Source: Streptomyces sp. GS7
GTDB taxonomy: Bacteria; Actinomycetota; Actinomycetes; Streptomycetales; Streptomycetaceae
Assembly (NCBI RefSeq): GCF_009834125.1
Contig: NZ_CP047146.1
Span: 3,713,501-3,777,500, forward strand
Length of the DNA: 64,000 bases
Direction: 5' to 3'
Both the position numbers and the translations under genes were made by a program. Numbering within the stretch: position 1 is the stretch's first letter; each line of letters starts with the position of its first letter. Positions 8,580 to 16,690 of the stretch are shown piece after piece. The notes under the pieces are model-generated. The model saw only the letters and a program-made list of their open reading frames with translations, ran no database searches and was not told the origin of the DNA.

Positions 8580-8739
8580 TGCAGCGCACACCCTGCGGTG
8601 AGAGGAAGTCCGGGACAGGCCGGGGGCGTCGTGGCGGCCGGGCGGCAGCACATCGCACTCCGCGCCCGGCCGGCCCACTGGGAGGGTGCCGGCAGACGGA
8701 CACCCACCCGCCCCTCCCGGCCCACGGTGCCCGTGCTCG

Positions 8740-9282
8740 CTACCCGAGCGCGCGGGGGACGGTCCGCTCGTAGATGGTCCCGCCGGGGAGGTACCAGCCC
8801 GCCTTCTTGCGGACGGCGGGACTCGGGTCCTGCGCGTGGGACGTCCGCAAGGCGGCGAGGGCATCGGTGTCGGTATGGGCGAACTTGCCGGCCAACTCGA
8901 CTGCCATCGCCCGGACATGCGCATCGGGGTCGGCGGAGAGGTGCCGTAGTGCAGGGGCGAGGACCCGGTCCGCGCCCGGGGCGCAGGTGTCGCCCTTGCA
9001 GCGGTCGCAGGCCAGTGCGTGGAACGCGGCGATCCTGACCCGGGGGTCGGGATCATCGGCCATGGCGATGAGTTGGTCCATGGAATCGGTGTCGACCAGG
9101 TGGTCGAGAAGACGGCAGCAGCCCTCGCGGACGGCTGGATCCTCGTCGTGCAGGCCGGCGCGTACGGCGTCCAGGGCGCCCGCACCGCGCCGCAGCAGCC
9201 CACGGTAGGCCGCCGCTGCGCGGTGCGGGTCGCCCAAGCACGAGACGAGGGCTTCGTTGTCGGTACTGACGAATCCCAGCAT
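8740..9282 (-). CDS. HEAT-repeat protein with an internal cysteine cluster
   Basis: 180 residues from the ATG at 9282 (a TTG at 9318 would add 12 residues). The chain is a series of alpha-helical HEAT/PBS-type repeats, each with a D-P-x-x-R turn: HDEDPAVREG, DDPDPRVRIA, ADPDAHVRAM, QDPSPAVRKK. Such repeats make a protein-binding solenoid. Between repeats lies a Cys cluster, CDRCKGDTC, which could bind zinc or form a disulfide and is unusual for a plain HEAT scaffold. No signal peptide, so cytoplasmic. No partner is evident from neighbours. Confidence 0.75.
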   Translation of the reverse strand: MLGFVSTDNEALVSCLGDPHRAAAAYRGLLRRGAGALDAVRAGLHDEDPAVREGCCRLLDHLVDTDSMDQLIAMADDPDPRVRIAAFHALACDRCKGDTCAPGADRVLAPALRHLSADPDAHVRAMAVELAGKFAHTDTDALAALRTSHAQDPSPAVRKKAGWYLPGGTIYERTVPRALG

Positions 9283-9599
9283 GGCCTCAGACTCGCGCCG
9301 GGCAGTGGCGTTCGGCAACGGATTTTCGCGGGGCCCGTACCGGTCCGGGTGCCGTTCGCCGGCGGGTGCCGTCCGCGGCCGTGGTGACCCGCCGAGCCCG
9401 CCGACTCCCTTACGGCGCGGCGGTGTTGGGGCGGGAGCCCCGCTCGGCTTCCTGCCCGTTCCGACCCCGGGCTCCTACGTCGCGGTGGTCGGCGTCCCGA
9501 GCACCGAGCACCACGCGCTCACCGCGGACCTCGCCCGGTGGTGGAACAGACGGGCGAGGGTGGGCGAGGGCGGGTGAGGCGCGGGACGTTTCGGCTGCT

Positions 9600-9615
9600 C
9601 ATGACATCTGTCATG
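9600..9615. promoter_or_regulatory. Candidate LiaR/NarL-type operator
   Basis: CATGAC-atct-GTCATG, perfect 6-bp arms. Its centre is about 65 nt before the predicted transcript start of the LiaF-like gene, a position that suits an activator. NarL-family response regulators of cell-envelope stress systems bind similar ATGAC-N4-GTCAT boxes. Confidence 0.5.
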
Positions 9616-9636
9616 CGGGACCGGTGGACATCGTCA

Positions 9637-9666
9637 CTGACGCTGTCTCAGTCGGCTTCGTAGAGT
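9637..9666 (+). promoter_or_regulatory. Promoter of the LiaF-like gene
   Basis: -35 CTGACG at 9637 and -10 TAGAGT at 9661 with an 18-nt spacer. The -10 lies 7 nt before the ATG at 9674, implying a leaderless or nearly leaderless transcript. Confidence 0.55.
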
Positions 9667-9673
9667 CGGGGAC

Positions 9674-10144
9674 ATGAACAACAGCGCGAAGACCGTGCAG
9701 GACGCCAACGGCACGACCTCCCTCCGGACCACCGCGGCGCCCTCGCCCCGTCCCCGTACGAAGTGGAGCCTGTCCCTGCTCGGCGGGCTCAAGCAGCAGG
9801 GTGCCTTTGCCGCGCGGGAGCGTACCGTGCATGTCGCCGCGGTCGGCGGGGCCAAGCTCGACCACTCCGACGCCGAACTCCCGGCAGCGCGGACCCGTTT
9901 GATCAAGGCGTCCCTGGTCGGCGGCGCCGACCTCACCTACCCCGACGGCGCGTCCGCCGAGGTCGACGCGTTCTCCGTGTTCGGCGGCGTCGACCTCAAG
10001 GTCCCGGAGGGCACCGCGGTCGAGGTCGGGGGCTTCTCGCTCATCGGAGGCCGGCACCCCGGCGTCGCCGGTGATTCCGAGGGGCCGGTGGTGAAGGTGC
10101 GCGCGTACTCCCTGATCGGCGGCGTCAAGGTCCGCCGGCACTGA
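9674..10144 (+). CDS. LiaF-like cell-wall stress response protein
   Basis: 156 residues, no membrane segment. The second half shows the repeated right-handed-helix pattern of the LiaF C-terminal domain: LSLLGGLKQQG, VAAVGGAKLDH, ASLVGGADLTYP, FSVFGGVDLKVPEG and YSLIGGVKV, each turn with a paired Gly. Known: in Bacillus the membrane protein LiaF restrains the LiaRS two-component system. This version lacks the usual N-terminal membrane part, and no histidine kinase or response regulator is next to it. An upstream NarL-type box and promoter suggest control by a remote two-component system. The N-terminus is a disordered Thr/Pro-rich stretch. Confidence 0.78.
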   Translation: MNNSAKTVQDANGTTSLRTTAAPSPRPRTKWSLSLLGGLKQQGAFAARERTVHVAAVGGAKLDHSDAELPAARTRLIKASLVGGADLTYPDGASAEVDAFSVFGGVDLKVPEGTAVEVGGFSLIGGRHPGVAGDSEGPVVKVRAYSLIGGVKVRRH

Positions 10145-10179
10145 CGGGCACGCGTGGTTCCGTGTGGCGGCGCGGCTGC

Positions 10180-10806
10180 TCAGCGCTCCGGATCCGCGCC
10201 GGCCCCGGGCCGCAGGAAGCGGCGCAGCATCAGGCGCAGCATGGGCAGTTGGGCGGCCGGGCTGAAGGACGGATCGGTGGCGGCGCTGGTGTGGAGGGCG
10301 GCGATGAGCGCCAGCACCCACGCCGCGGTGTCGTCCGGGTCGAGGGACGGGTCGGTCCGTCCTGCCGCGGCGGTCTTCCGCAGCAGCGTGGCGATGGCCG
10401 CCCGCTCCTCTTCGTCGTCTCGGCTCAGCAGCGCCGCGAGTTCCGGGTCGCGGCAAGCCTGGACCATGGCCTCCACGACGAGGGCAGGGGTGAGCGGCTC
10501 CAGGGCGGGGGCCGCGAGCAGGTCCACGGTGTCGAGGAGGGCGGTCCACGGGTCGTCGGCGGCGAGGGCGGCGGCGAGCCGCTCGGCCTTGGTGGCGCCG
10601 TCGTGCTCCTCGTCCTCGAAGACGGCGTGGAAGATGGCCCGTTTGTTGGGGAAGTAGTGGAAGAGGTTGCCCGCGCTCATGCCGGCGGTCCTGCAGATCT
10701 CTGCCGTGGTGGTGCGCTCGAAGCCTTTGGCGGCGAAGAGTTCGGCCGCGACGTCGACGATGTGTCGGCGTCGGGCCCGGTGTTTGGCCGGGTCGACCGT
10801 CCGCAT
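10180..10806 (-). CDS. TetR-family repressor
   Basis: 208 residues from the ATG at 10806. The N-terminal helix-turn-helix is clear: RRRHIVDVAAELFAAKGFE, TTTAEICRTAGMSAGNLFHYF, NKRAIFHAVFE. The remainder is the variable ligand-binding and dimer domain. The gene is divergent from a YqeB-like membrane gene, and a perfect 20-bp palindrome lies between them, so autoregulation and control of the neighbour are likely. The ligand cannot be told from sequence. Confidence 0.9.
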   Translation of the reverse strand: MRTVDPAKHRARRRHIVDVAAELFAAKGFERTTTAEICRTAGMSAGNLFHYFPNKRAIFHAVFEDEEHDGATKAERLAAALAADDPWTALLDTVDLLAAPALEPLTPALVVEAMVQACRDPELAALLSRDDEEERAAIATLLRKTAAAGRTDPSLDPDDTAAWVLALIAALHTSAATDPSFSPAAQLPMLRLMLRRFLRPGAGADPER

Positions 10807-10857
10807 CGTGGCCTCCTTCTGGTCGGTTGCGGTCTCTCCGCTGTCGGTCGCGAATAG

Positions 10858-10877
10858 TAGACCGAGTGCCCGGTCTA
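10858..10877. promoter_or_regulatory. Candidate TetR operator
   Basis: TAGACCG-agtgcc-CGGTCTA, perfect 7-bp arms, in the 109-bp divergent gap between the TetR gene (start 10806) and the YqeB-like gene (start 10916). Confidence 0.7.
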
Positions 10878-10915
10878 ATATTGCGGGGGACGGTAGGACG
10901 AGGGGGCACCCGGAC

Positions 10916-11641
10916 ATGGGCATGGGTAAGAGGGACCAGCGGGACCCGGCGGCGGACGGGCCCACGGTGCTCGGCCGGGCGATGTGGAGCACGGTCTGCA
11001 GCTACCTCGTCCTCGCCGTGGTGGGGGCGGGCGCCGGCTGGCTCGTCGGCGTCCTGGCCGGCTGGCTGGTGACCCTGCCCTGGGCGCCGATGCAGGGGCC
11101 GGCCCGGCTGCTGACGTCGATCCCCGAGCCCTGGCTGCCCGTCGTGGGTACGGTGGCCGGGCTGGTGCTGGGACTCGTCGCCCAGCACGAGGAGTTGGTG
11201 ATCCGGCTGACGGCCGACCGGGTCACGCTCACCCGGAAGGGCCGGGAGCGGGAGTTCTCACGCGACGCCGTCGCCACGTCCTTCCGGGACGGCGGGGAAC
11301 TCGTCCTGCTGGGCCACGACGGCGGCGAACTCGCCCGGCAGGAATGCGATATGGACGTCCGCCGACTCGCCGACGCCTTCACCGAGTACGGCTATGTGTG
11401 GGTGGACGCCGATCCGCACCGGGACGACTTCCGCCGCTGGGTCCCGGCGGCTCCCGGACTTCCGGAGGGCGCCAACGCCCTTCTCACGGCCCGTCAGGAA
11501 GTGCTGAAGAAGAAGGGCCCTTCGGGCGACGACGTCCGCGAACTCCGTGACGAGCTGGCCCGTCTCGGCGTCGTCGTGAAGGACGTGAGGCGACGCCAGT
11601 ACTGGCGGACGATCCGGGGTGCGGGTCCGGCCGCGGACTGA
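10916..11641 (+). CDS. YqeB-like membrane protein
   Basis: 241 residues from the ATG at 10916 (GAGGGGG upstream). Two membrane segments are near residues 25-50 and 72-92 (VCSYLVLAVVGAGAGWLVG; VVGTVAGLVLGLVAQ). They are followed by a soluble C-terminal half with LTADRVTLTRKGRERE, the motif YVWVDADPH and a closing RQYWRTIRG. This order matches the YqeB-family proteins annotated in Streptomyces. Function unknown; its divergent TetR partner suggests inducible expression, possibly by a membrane-active compound. Confidence 0.8.
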   Translation: MGMGKRDQRDPAADGPTVLGRAMWSTVCSYLVLAVVGAGAGWLVGVLAGWLVTLPWAPMQGPARLLTSIPEPWLPVVGTVAGLVLGLVAQHEELVIRLTADRVTLTRKGREREFSRDAVATSFRDGGELVLLGHDGGELARQECDMDVRRLADAFTEYGYVWVDADPHRDDFRRWVPAAPGLPEGANALLTARQEVLKKKGPSGDDVRELRDELARLGVVVKDVRRRQYWRTIRGAGPAAD

Positions 11642-11774
11642 GCACGCCGGCGGGGAAGTTGACGTCGCACGCCACGTCAACCCTGATCCGGGGGTTCCGT
11701 GGAAACCCGCCCCGTCGGTGTGAACTTCGCGTGCAGTGCGCCCGATGGGGGCCGCGCGTCCCAAGACTGGCGCC

Positions 11775-11948
11775 ATGTCCTCACCTTCCCTGCCTTCCCC
11801 ACCTTCCCTCGCGGCCCGGCTGTCCCGGCGCGCCGCCCTGGGCGCGTCCACCGTGGCAACTCCGCTCACGACCGCACCGACCATGACGCCCGCGGTGGCC
11901 GCTGCCCTGGATGGCACTGCCCCACCCCCACCTGCGGCCGGTCCGTGA
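11775..11948 (+). pseudogene. Possible truncated Tat-exported protein (N-terminus only)
   Basis: A 57-residue frame starts MSSPSLPSPP and contains a twin-arginine-like signal (LSRRAALGAS) and an Ala/Thr-rich hydrophobic run, then stops after an Ala/Pro-rich stretch. It looks like the signal region of an exported enzyme whose body is missing. No continuation is recognisable in the other frames. Low confidence. Confidence 0.3.
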
Positions 11949-12065
11949 TCGTCGCCCCTTCCGCGGGCACCGCCCGGCACGGGCCCCTGCACGAGTCCCG
12001 AGACAGTGGCCTGCCACGTCCGTCGGGATACCGCGCGGCGGCGGGAGGAGGCACGTGAAGTCCGC

Positions 12066-12284
12066 ATGTGCTACCAGGATTTGATCGGTGACATGGACCG
12101 CACGCGGTGCGAGATGCGTGTCGAGGGGCGGAGCCCGGAGGAGAGCGCCCGGCGCCTGGCGCGGATGCGCAATGACGCCAAGGAGATCGCCCGCACCAGC
12201 AAGGCCGTCGACGACGGACTCGGGCTGGAGTTCCACCCCTTTCCCCGCGAGATGCCTCACGCGATGTCGCCGCGGGCTGCCTGA
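12066..12284 (+). CDS. Small hypothetical protein
   Basis: 72 residues from the ATG at 12066; an in-frame GTG at 12006 would extend it by 20 Arg-rich residues. The chain is charged and probably helical (MCYQDLIGDMDRTRCEMRVE, SARRLARMRNDAKEIARTSK), with two Cys and no signal peptide or membrane segment. A strong hairpin 18 nt after its stop supports it as a transcribed unit. I do not recognise the family. Confidence 0.5.
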   Translation: MCYQDLIGDMDRTRCEMRVEGRSPEESARRLARMRNDAKEIARTSKAVDDGLGLEFHPFPREMPHAMSPRAA

Positions 12285-12301
12285 CCCCGGGACGACGGGC
12301 A

Positions 12302-12340
12302 ACGAGCGGGCGGCCGGCAGCAGCCGGCCGCCCGTCTCGT
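12302..12340 (+). terminator. Long hairpin terminator
   Basis: Perfect 11-bp core (12307-12317 with 12324-12334, 6-nt loop), extended past a one-base bulge by ACGAG/CTCGT, just after the small gene at 12066. Confidence 0.75.
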
Positions 12341-12502
12341 CGGCGAAGTCCCGTCCCGGGGGGGGGAAACAGCGAGCCGGGGCGCGCCCCGGCTACTCGG
12401 CTCGCCAGGCCCGCCCGACCGGTCGGCGTCTGCGACCGAGCGCCGTCGGAGCCGTGGCCCGCCCGCCGTACCCCGCCCCTCGTACAGTGATGTCACTGGC
12501 CA

Positions 12503-12523
12503 ATAGTGTGTGACACACACTAT
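12503..12523. promoter_or_regulatory. Perfect 21-bp palindrome overlapping the PadR start codon
   Basis: Arms ATAGTGTGTG (12503-12512) and CACACACTAT (12514-12523) around a central A. The last two bases are the first two of the PadR ATG. PadR-type repressors bind such palindromes at their own promoters, so this is very likely the autoregulatory operator. Confidence 0.75.
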
Positions 12524-12896
12524 GGTGTCACGTGTGGACGATGCTGAACTCCTTGACGCCCACCGGCAGGAGCTGCGCCGCGGCTCGGTGGTACTGGCGA
12601 GCCTGCTCGCGCTGCGGACGCCCGGATACGGCTACGGCTTGCTGAACGAGCTGGAAAGCGCAGGCATGCCGGTCGCCGGCAACACGCTCTACCCGCTGCT
12701 GCGCCGGCTGGAGAGCCAAGGGCTGCTGACCAGCGAGTGGGACACCACCCAGGCACGCCCACGCAAGGTGTACCGGACCAGCCGCGACGGCGCCCGCCTC
12801 GCCCAGGCACTGCTGCGCGAGTGGCGGGCGATCGACACGGCGCTGACCGGCTTGGACCCCGCCTCGGCCGCCACTTCGGAAGGACAGAGCCTGTGA
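12522..12896 (+). CDS. PadR-family transcriptional regulator
   Basis: 124 residues from the ATG at 12522 (an in-frame GTG at 12510 also exists but lies inside the palindrome). The winged helix is typical of PadR: RRGSVVLASLLALRTPGYGY, LNELESAG, then GNTLYPLLRRLESQGLL and the wing PRKVYRTSRDG. It ends with a short dimerisation helix. The stop overlaps the GTG of the following membrane protein, so both are one operon. Known: actinobacterial PadR regulators are usually autorepressors that also control the linked membrane gene. Confidence 0.92.
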   Translation: MVSRVDDAELLDAHRQELRRGSVVLASLLALRTPGYGYGLLNELESAGMPVAGNTLYPLLRRLESQGLLTSEWDTTQARPRKVYRTSRDGARLAQALLREWRAIDTALTGLDPASAATSEGQSL

Positions 12897-13873
12897 CCGC
12901 CACCTTGACCGACCGGTACGTCGCCGCCACCGTACGGCGGGTGCCCGACAGGCAGCGGCGCGAGATCGAACGCGAACTGCGCGCCGTCATCGCCGACGAC
13001 ATCGACGCCCGTGTCCAGCAGGGCGAGGGGCCGGACGAGGCGGAGCGCGCCGCGCTCACCGCGCTCGGTGATCCCCGGCTGCTGGCCGGCCGCTACGCCC
13101 ACCACGGTGTCGGGCTCATAGGCCCCGACACCTACCCCGGCTACCGCCACGCGCTGCGGAGCGCAGCCTGGAGCGTGCTGCCGACGGTCTACGTCGTGCT
13201 CGCCCTCGTCCACCGGGCCCACGGGGAGAACGCGTGGGCCGCGCTGCTCCGCCCGTTGGGCGGCACCGTGAACGCGGCGATGTACCTCGCCGTCTGCGTG
13301 ACCATCCCGTTCGTGATCGCCGACCGCGTGCGCCGCGCCCGTCCGGAGGCGGACCGCACCGCGGGCCCCTGGACCCCGGACCGGCTGCCCGCCGCCGACG
13401 AGCCGCGCCCGGCCACCACCCGCGACCTGGTGGGCACGATCGTCAAGGGAGCCGCCCTGATGGCGGCACTGTTCGCCCAACGGGTGGTCTCACCGGTCAC
13501 CTCCGCCGGCGGCGCGCATGTGCCGATCGTCAATCCGGCCCTCTGGCACTTCTGGATCCCCTACTTCCTCACCGTGCTCGCCCTCACCGTCGCGATCGAC
13601 GCGGCCGCCCTGCGGCTGCGCATCGGCCATCCGTTCACCGCCATCGCCCGCGTCGTGCTCACCGCCGCCGGCACACTCCCGCTCGGCTGGCTGTTCTGGC
13701 AGGCGAAGGTGTTCAACCCCGCGCTCGCCGGCAGCGCGGGCGCGCCGACGACCGTGGCCGCACCGGGCAGCTGGATCGCCTGGCTCGCCGCCCTCGTCCT
13801 CACCCTGGCCACCGCGGGCACCCTCGCGCAGACCGTGCGTGTCGTCCGCCGGGGCAGGGCCGTCACCGCGTAG
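12893..13873 (+). CDS. HAAS-domain membrane protein coupled to PadR
   Basis: 326 residues from the GTG at 12893, which overlaps the PadR stop (GTGA). The N-terminal 75 residues are the soluble helical HAAS-type domain often found beside PadR (RVPDRQRREIERELRAVIAD, ALTALGDPRLLAGRY). After it come about six membrane segments (WSVLPTVYVVLALV, AAMYLAVCVTIPFVI, FWIPYFLTVLALTVAI, ARVVLTAAGTLPLGWLFW, WIAWLAALVLTLATAGTLA). Translational coupling and family context suggest that the protein senses or transmits a membrane signal under PadR control. No catalytic motif. Confidence 0.82.
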   Translation: MTATLTDRYVAATVRRVPDRQRREIERELRAVIADDIDARVQQGEGPDEAERAALTALGDPRLLAGRYAHHGVGLIGPDTYPGYRHALRSAAWSVLPTVYVVLALVHRAHGENAWAALLRPLGGTVNAAMYLAVCVTIPFVIADRVRRARPEADRTAGPWTPDRLPAADEPRPATTRDLVGTIVKGAALMAALFAQRVVSPVTSAGGAHVPIVNPALWHFWIPYFLTVLALTVAIDAAALRLRIGHPFTAIARVVLTAAGTLPLGWLFWQAKVFNPALAGSAGAPTTVAAPGSWIAWLAALVLTLATAGTLAQTVRVVRRGRAVTA

Positions 13874-13901
13874 CTGCGGCGCGGCCCGCAGCGCGCCGCA
13901 G
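13874..13901 (+). terminator. Terminator of the PadR operon
   Basis: Perfect 10-bp arms CTGCGGCGCG / CGCGCCGCAG with an 8-nt loop, starting immediately after the stop codon. Confidence 0.7.
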
Positions 13902-14242
13902 GGGCCGGCGCCCCGATCGCGGACGACGCTTCCAGCCTGCCGGGACGCCAACGGCCGCCGTCCGCACGGGCGTTGTCGGAGGCGGGTGCCAGGATGCGGT
14001 ATGGGGAGTGCGACCCGTTGTGGATCTGCGCCGGCTGTGTACGGACCGTGGAGGCAAGACGGGCGGGCGCCGGCCTCCGCGGCGCTCCGGCCGACCCGGC
14101 ACGACGGTCGGAACGCCGCGGCGACCGCGGCCCGCCCGCCGCGGCATCTCGTAGTACGGGCGGTGCGGTAGCACGCACACCGGCACCCGTACCATGCCTG
14201 CACTCCGTTCCGTCCCCACCTCATCTGGAAGGCCATCGCGGA
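13902..14242. other. Intergenic, no gene seen
   Basis: This stretch between the PadR-operon terminator and the gene at 14243 has no convincing coding frame on either strand. It presumably holds the promoter of the downstream gene. Confidence 0.5.
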
Positions 14243-15193
14243 ATGCCAGTCTTCAGACGCCGCAAAGGCAGCCGTCCCCAACTACTCCCCGAGCTCGACG
14301 ACGCCGCCCTGGGAAAGGTCCGGCGGCGCGTCGAGACCTGCTGGGACCGTGGATCGCTCGACACGGCTGTCATGGCGCTGATGAAAGACGTGATCGACGA
14401 CGCCGGCGAGGACTGGGACCGCAAGGCCCACCGCCTCCGGGTGCTCGCCGGGTCCGCCGGCCGGTCCCTGCCCGGCATCTGGCACCAGCACAGCCCCCGC
14501 GACCAGGGCGCTCTGCTGCTCCACGCCTGGTCGGATCTGCTGCTGGCCGTGGAGCAGGGCTCCACCATCGACCTGGATGCCACCCGGGAGAGCTGCCGGT
14601 TCGCGGCCGAGCTGCTGCCCGAGGACCCCACGCCCTGGATCCTGCACATGGCGACCCTCCGCCTGGAGCGGCGCCCCGCCGGCGAACTGTCGCCGATCTG
14701 GCGCGAGATCAAGGCACGCGACCCGTGGAACCGGGAGGCCCACCTCCAGGCGCTGGGCTACCTCTCGCCGGACGAGTGCGGTTCCAGCGGCCAGGTGCTG
14801 GATCTGCTCGACAGCGTCCGCTCCGCCATGCCCCCGAACGCCCCCGCGGCGGGCCTGGAACTCGCCGCGCTCGTCCGCAGCCACCACCGCGCCATGGCTC
14901 CCGGCGGGGTGACGGCCCTCGGCGCGGGCGAATTCTGGCGCCGCCACGATGCCGTCCGGGTGCTCGACCACGCGGCGCAATACTGGCCGGGCCCGGGATA
15001 CCTCCGCCACGCCCAGGCACTCGCCGACCTGAACCTGCTCGCCTACGCCCTGATCAAGGCCGCCCGGCCCGCCGACGCCGCGAACACGCTGCGCGCCACC
15101 GGAGGCGTGGGGACGCCCTGGCCGTGGAACATCGAAGGCGAGCCCCTGGAGCGGTTCTCGCACCACTACCGCCGTGCCACCGCGGACAACTGA
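14243..15193 (+). CDS. Conserved cytoplasmic hypothetical protein, helical repeats
   Basis: 316 residues from the ATG at 14243, which has GGAAGG 10 nt upstream. No signal peptide or membrane segment. The chain is alpha-helical with Trp-rich conserved turns (WDRGSLDTAVMALMKDVIDD, GIWHQHSPRDQGALLLHAW, DPTPWILHMATLRLERRP, WREIKARDPWNREAHLQAL), which resemble TPR/SEL1-like scaffolds. The repeated D-P-W at helix ends is distinctive. I recognise the general form as a conserved streptomycete protein but not a function. Monocistronic. Confidence 0.72.
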   Translation: MPVFRRRKGSRPQLLPELDDAALGKVRRRVETCWDRGSLDTAVMALMKDVIDDAGEDWDRKAHRLRVLAGSAGRSLPGIWHQHSPRDQGALLLHAWSDLLLAVEQGSTIDLDATRESCRFAAELLPEDPTPWILHMATLRLERRPAGELSPIWREIKARDPWNREAHLQALGYLSPDECGSSGQVLDLLDSVRSAMPPNAPAAGLELAALVRSHHRAMAPGGVTALGAGEFWRRHDAVRVLDHAAQYWPGPGYLRHAQALADLNLLAYALIKAARPADAANTLRATGGVGTPWPWNIEGEPLERFSHHYRRATADN

Positions 15194-15278
15194 GAACGAC
15201 GGTTCCGCCGGCGGTTCCGACTCACGGCTTGCACACGGCTCATAGCCGGATCGAGCGGAATCGCCACGACTTTCCCAT

Positions 15279-15337
15279 GTCTCCCGAATGCCCCGATCTC
15301 TTCCAGGGGATCCCTTCCTGGAAGAGCGTTGGGAGAC
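15279..15337. other. Nested hairpin element
   Basis: An outer 7-bp pair (GTCTCCC 15279-15285 with GGGAGAC 15331-15337) encloses an inner perfect 10-bp stem (15298-15307 with 15317-15326, 9-nt loop). It sits 86 nt after the gene at 14243 and 55 nt before the next frame. It may be a terminator for the former, a leader structure for the latter, or a degenerate mobile inverted repeat. Confidence 0.5.
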
Positions 15338-15392
15338 CCGCAGGTGCGACACCGCCAGCACCGGCCGTTCCACGGCCACCGGCGGGCGTCGC

Positions 15393-15785
15393 ATGCTGCT
15401 GCTCCTGGCACTGCCGGCGATGGTGTGCACGGCACTGATCGTCGGCGGCTCCCAAGCCACCCCTTCCGGCATGCCCATCGACATCTTCGCCGCCCTCGGC
15501 GCCCTCGGCGCACTCGTACGCGTCGAGGCCACCCGCAACGCCCCTCGACCCGACGCACCCGCGCCGCAGCGACCGACCGCCTCCGTACCCGCGCAGACGC
15601 CGCCCTCCTCCGCCATGCCGGAGACGCCTCCCCGGCCCCCGTCCGCCGCGGTGCAGCCCGCGCCCCCGGCCACACCCGCTCCCGGCAGAGCCCTCCGCTG
15701 CCGCCGGCTGCTGACGCTCGCCGTCACGGCGGTATTCCGCCGGAGCACCGGCTCCACCGACGGCCGCGGGGCACCCGGTTCCTGA
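15393..15785 (+). CDS. Small Pro-rich membrane protein
   Basis: 130 residues from the ATG at 15393; starts as early as 15288 are possible. It opens with a hydrophobic segment (MLLLLALPAMVCTALIVGG), a second weak one follows (IDIFAALGALGALV), then a long Pro/Ala-rich region and a basic C-terminus with a third hydrophobic patch (LLTLAVTAVF). No known domain. A strong 14-bp hairpin 17 nt after the stop supports the gene end. Function unknown. Confidence 0.45.
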   Translation: MLLLLALPAMVCTALIVGGSQATPSGMPIDIFAALGALGALVRVEATRNAPRPDAPAPQRPTASVPAQTPPSSAMPETPPRPPSAAVQPAPPATPAPGRALRCRRLLTLAVTAVFRRSTGSTDGRGAPGS

Positions 15786-15801
15786 CGGGACCGGCGCCGC
15801 G

Positions 15802-15847
15802 GCGTGCGCGGCCGGGGCGGACACACGCCCGCTCCGGCCGCGCACGC
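15802..15847 (+). terminator. Strong GC hairpin
   Basis: Perfect 14-bp arms at 15802-15815 and 15834-15847 with an 18-nt loop, right after the frame ending at 15785. Confidence 0.7.
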
Positions 15848-16015
15848 GCCCACCGGCTCAACCCGTGGGACGTCAACCCGACGGTGGAGACGAGGTGGAG
15901 AACGGCCCCTCAGGACCGGCCCAGGAGCCGATGCCTCTCCACCCGCTCGACTTCTAACGTCGATGCAGGTCGACGAAGCGCCGGAATGCCCGGCCACCTA
16001 CACCCGGGGGTCCTC

Positions 16016-16690
16016 ATGAAAGCCGCCATGGTGCCTGGTTCGACGAACAGGTGGCGCGTGCTGTTCGTCCCACTCGGCATCAACATCCTGCTGCCACTCG
16101 CGATGTACTACGCGCTGCGGGCCCAGGACATCGCCCAGTGGAAGGCACTGCTGCTGAGCAGTGTGATCCCGGCCGCGCACGCTCTGGGCACCGCCGTGGT
16201 CCGCCGCCGCGTCGAGGTGTTCGACCTCGTGATGGTCGTGCTGCTCGCGGTATCGGCGGCGACATCTCTGATCAGCGGCAGTCCGCGCGTACTTCTGCTG
16301 AAGGATGCGGGCATCCCCGCCGCCCTGGGACTCTGGATCCTGGGCTCGCTGTTCGCCGCGCGGCCCTTCCCCTTCCAGTTCGCGCGCCGACTGCGCGATC
16401 CGGCCGGCCAGGAGGAGGCGGAGCGCGCCTGGGACGACCTGCCGGACTTCCGGGCCGCGCTGCGCGGGCTGACACTGCTCTGGGGCGGCTCCCAACTGCT
16501 CGACGCCGTGCTGAGCACCCTGGAGGCACTCACCCTGCCCGTCGATCTGGTCCCGGTGATCGGCAGGTTCCAGTCCTTCGCGATCCTCGGCGTGGTGGCT
16601 GCCCTCACCGTCCGCCGTAGCCGCGCCTTCCCATCCGGCCGCGGCATCCCCCTCTTCGGCATACGGACCCCGGCGGCGTCGCGGGCCTGA
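16016..16690 (+). CDS. VC0807-like integral membrane protein
   Basis: 224 residues from the ATG at 16016. Hydrophobic segments lie near residues 14-32, 44-60, 68-90 and 95-115 (VLFVPLGINILLPLAMYYAL, ALLLSSVIPAAHALGTAV, VFDLVMVVLLAVSAATSLI, GIPAALGLWILGSLFAARP), with further ones at the C-terminus. The opening with Asn-Ile-Leu-Leu-Pro and the D/E-x-V-D-L segment fit the VC0807-like family of small membrane proteins. Function unknown. No operon partner; the MarR gene 226 bp downstream has its own promoter. Confidence 0.75.
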   Translation: MKAAMVPGSTNRWRVLFVPLGINILLPLAMYYALRAQDIAQWKALLLSSVIPAAHALGTAVVRRRVEVFDLVMVVLLAVSAATSLISGSPRVLLLKDAGIPAALGLWILGSLFAARPFPFQFARRLRDPAGQEEAERAWDDLPDFRAALRGLTLLWGGSQLLDAVLSTLEALTLPVDLVPVIGRFQSFAILGVVAALTVRRSRAFPSGRGIPLFGIRTPAASRA

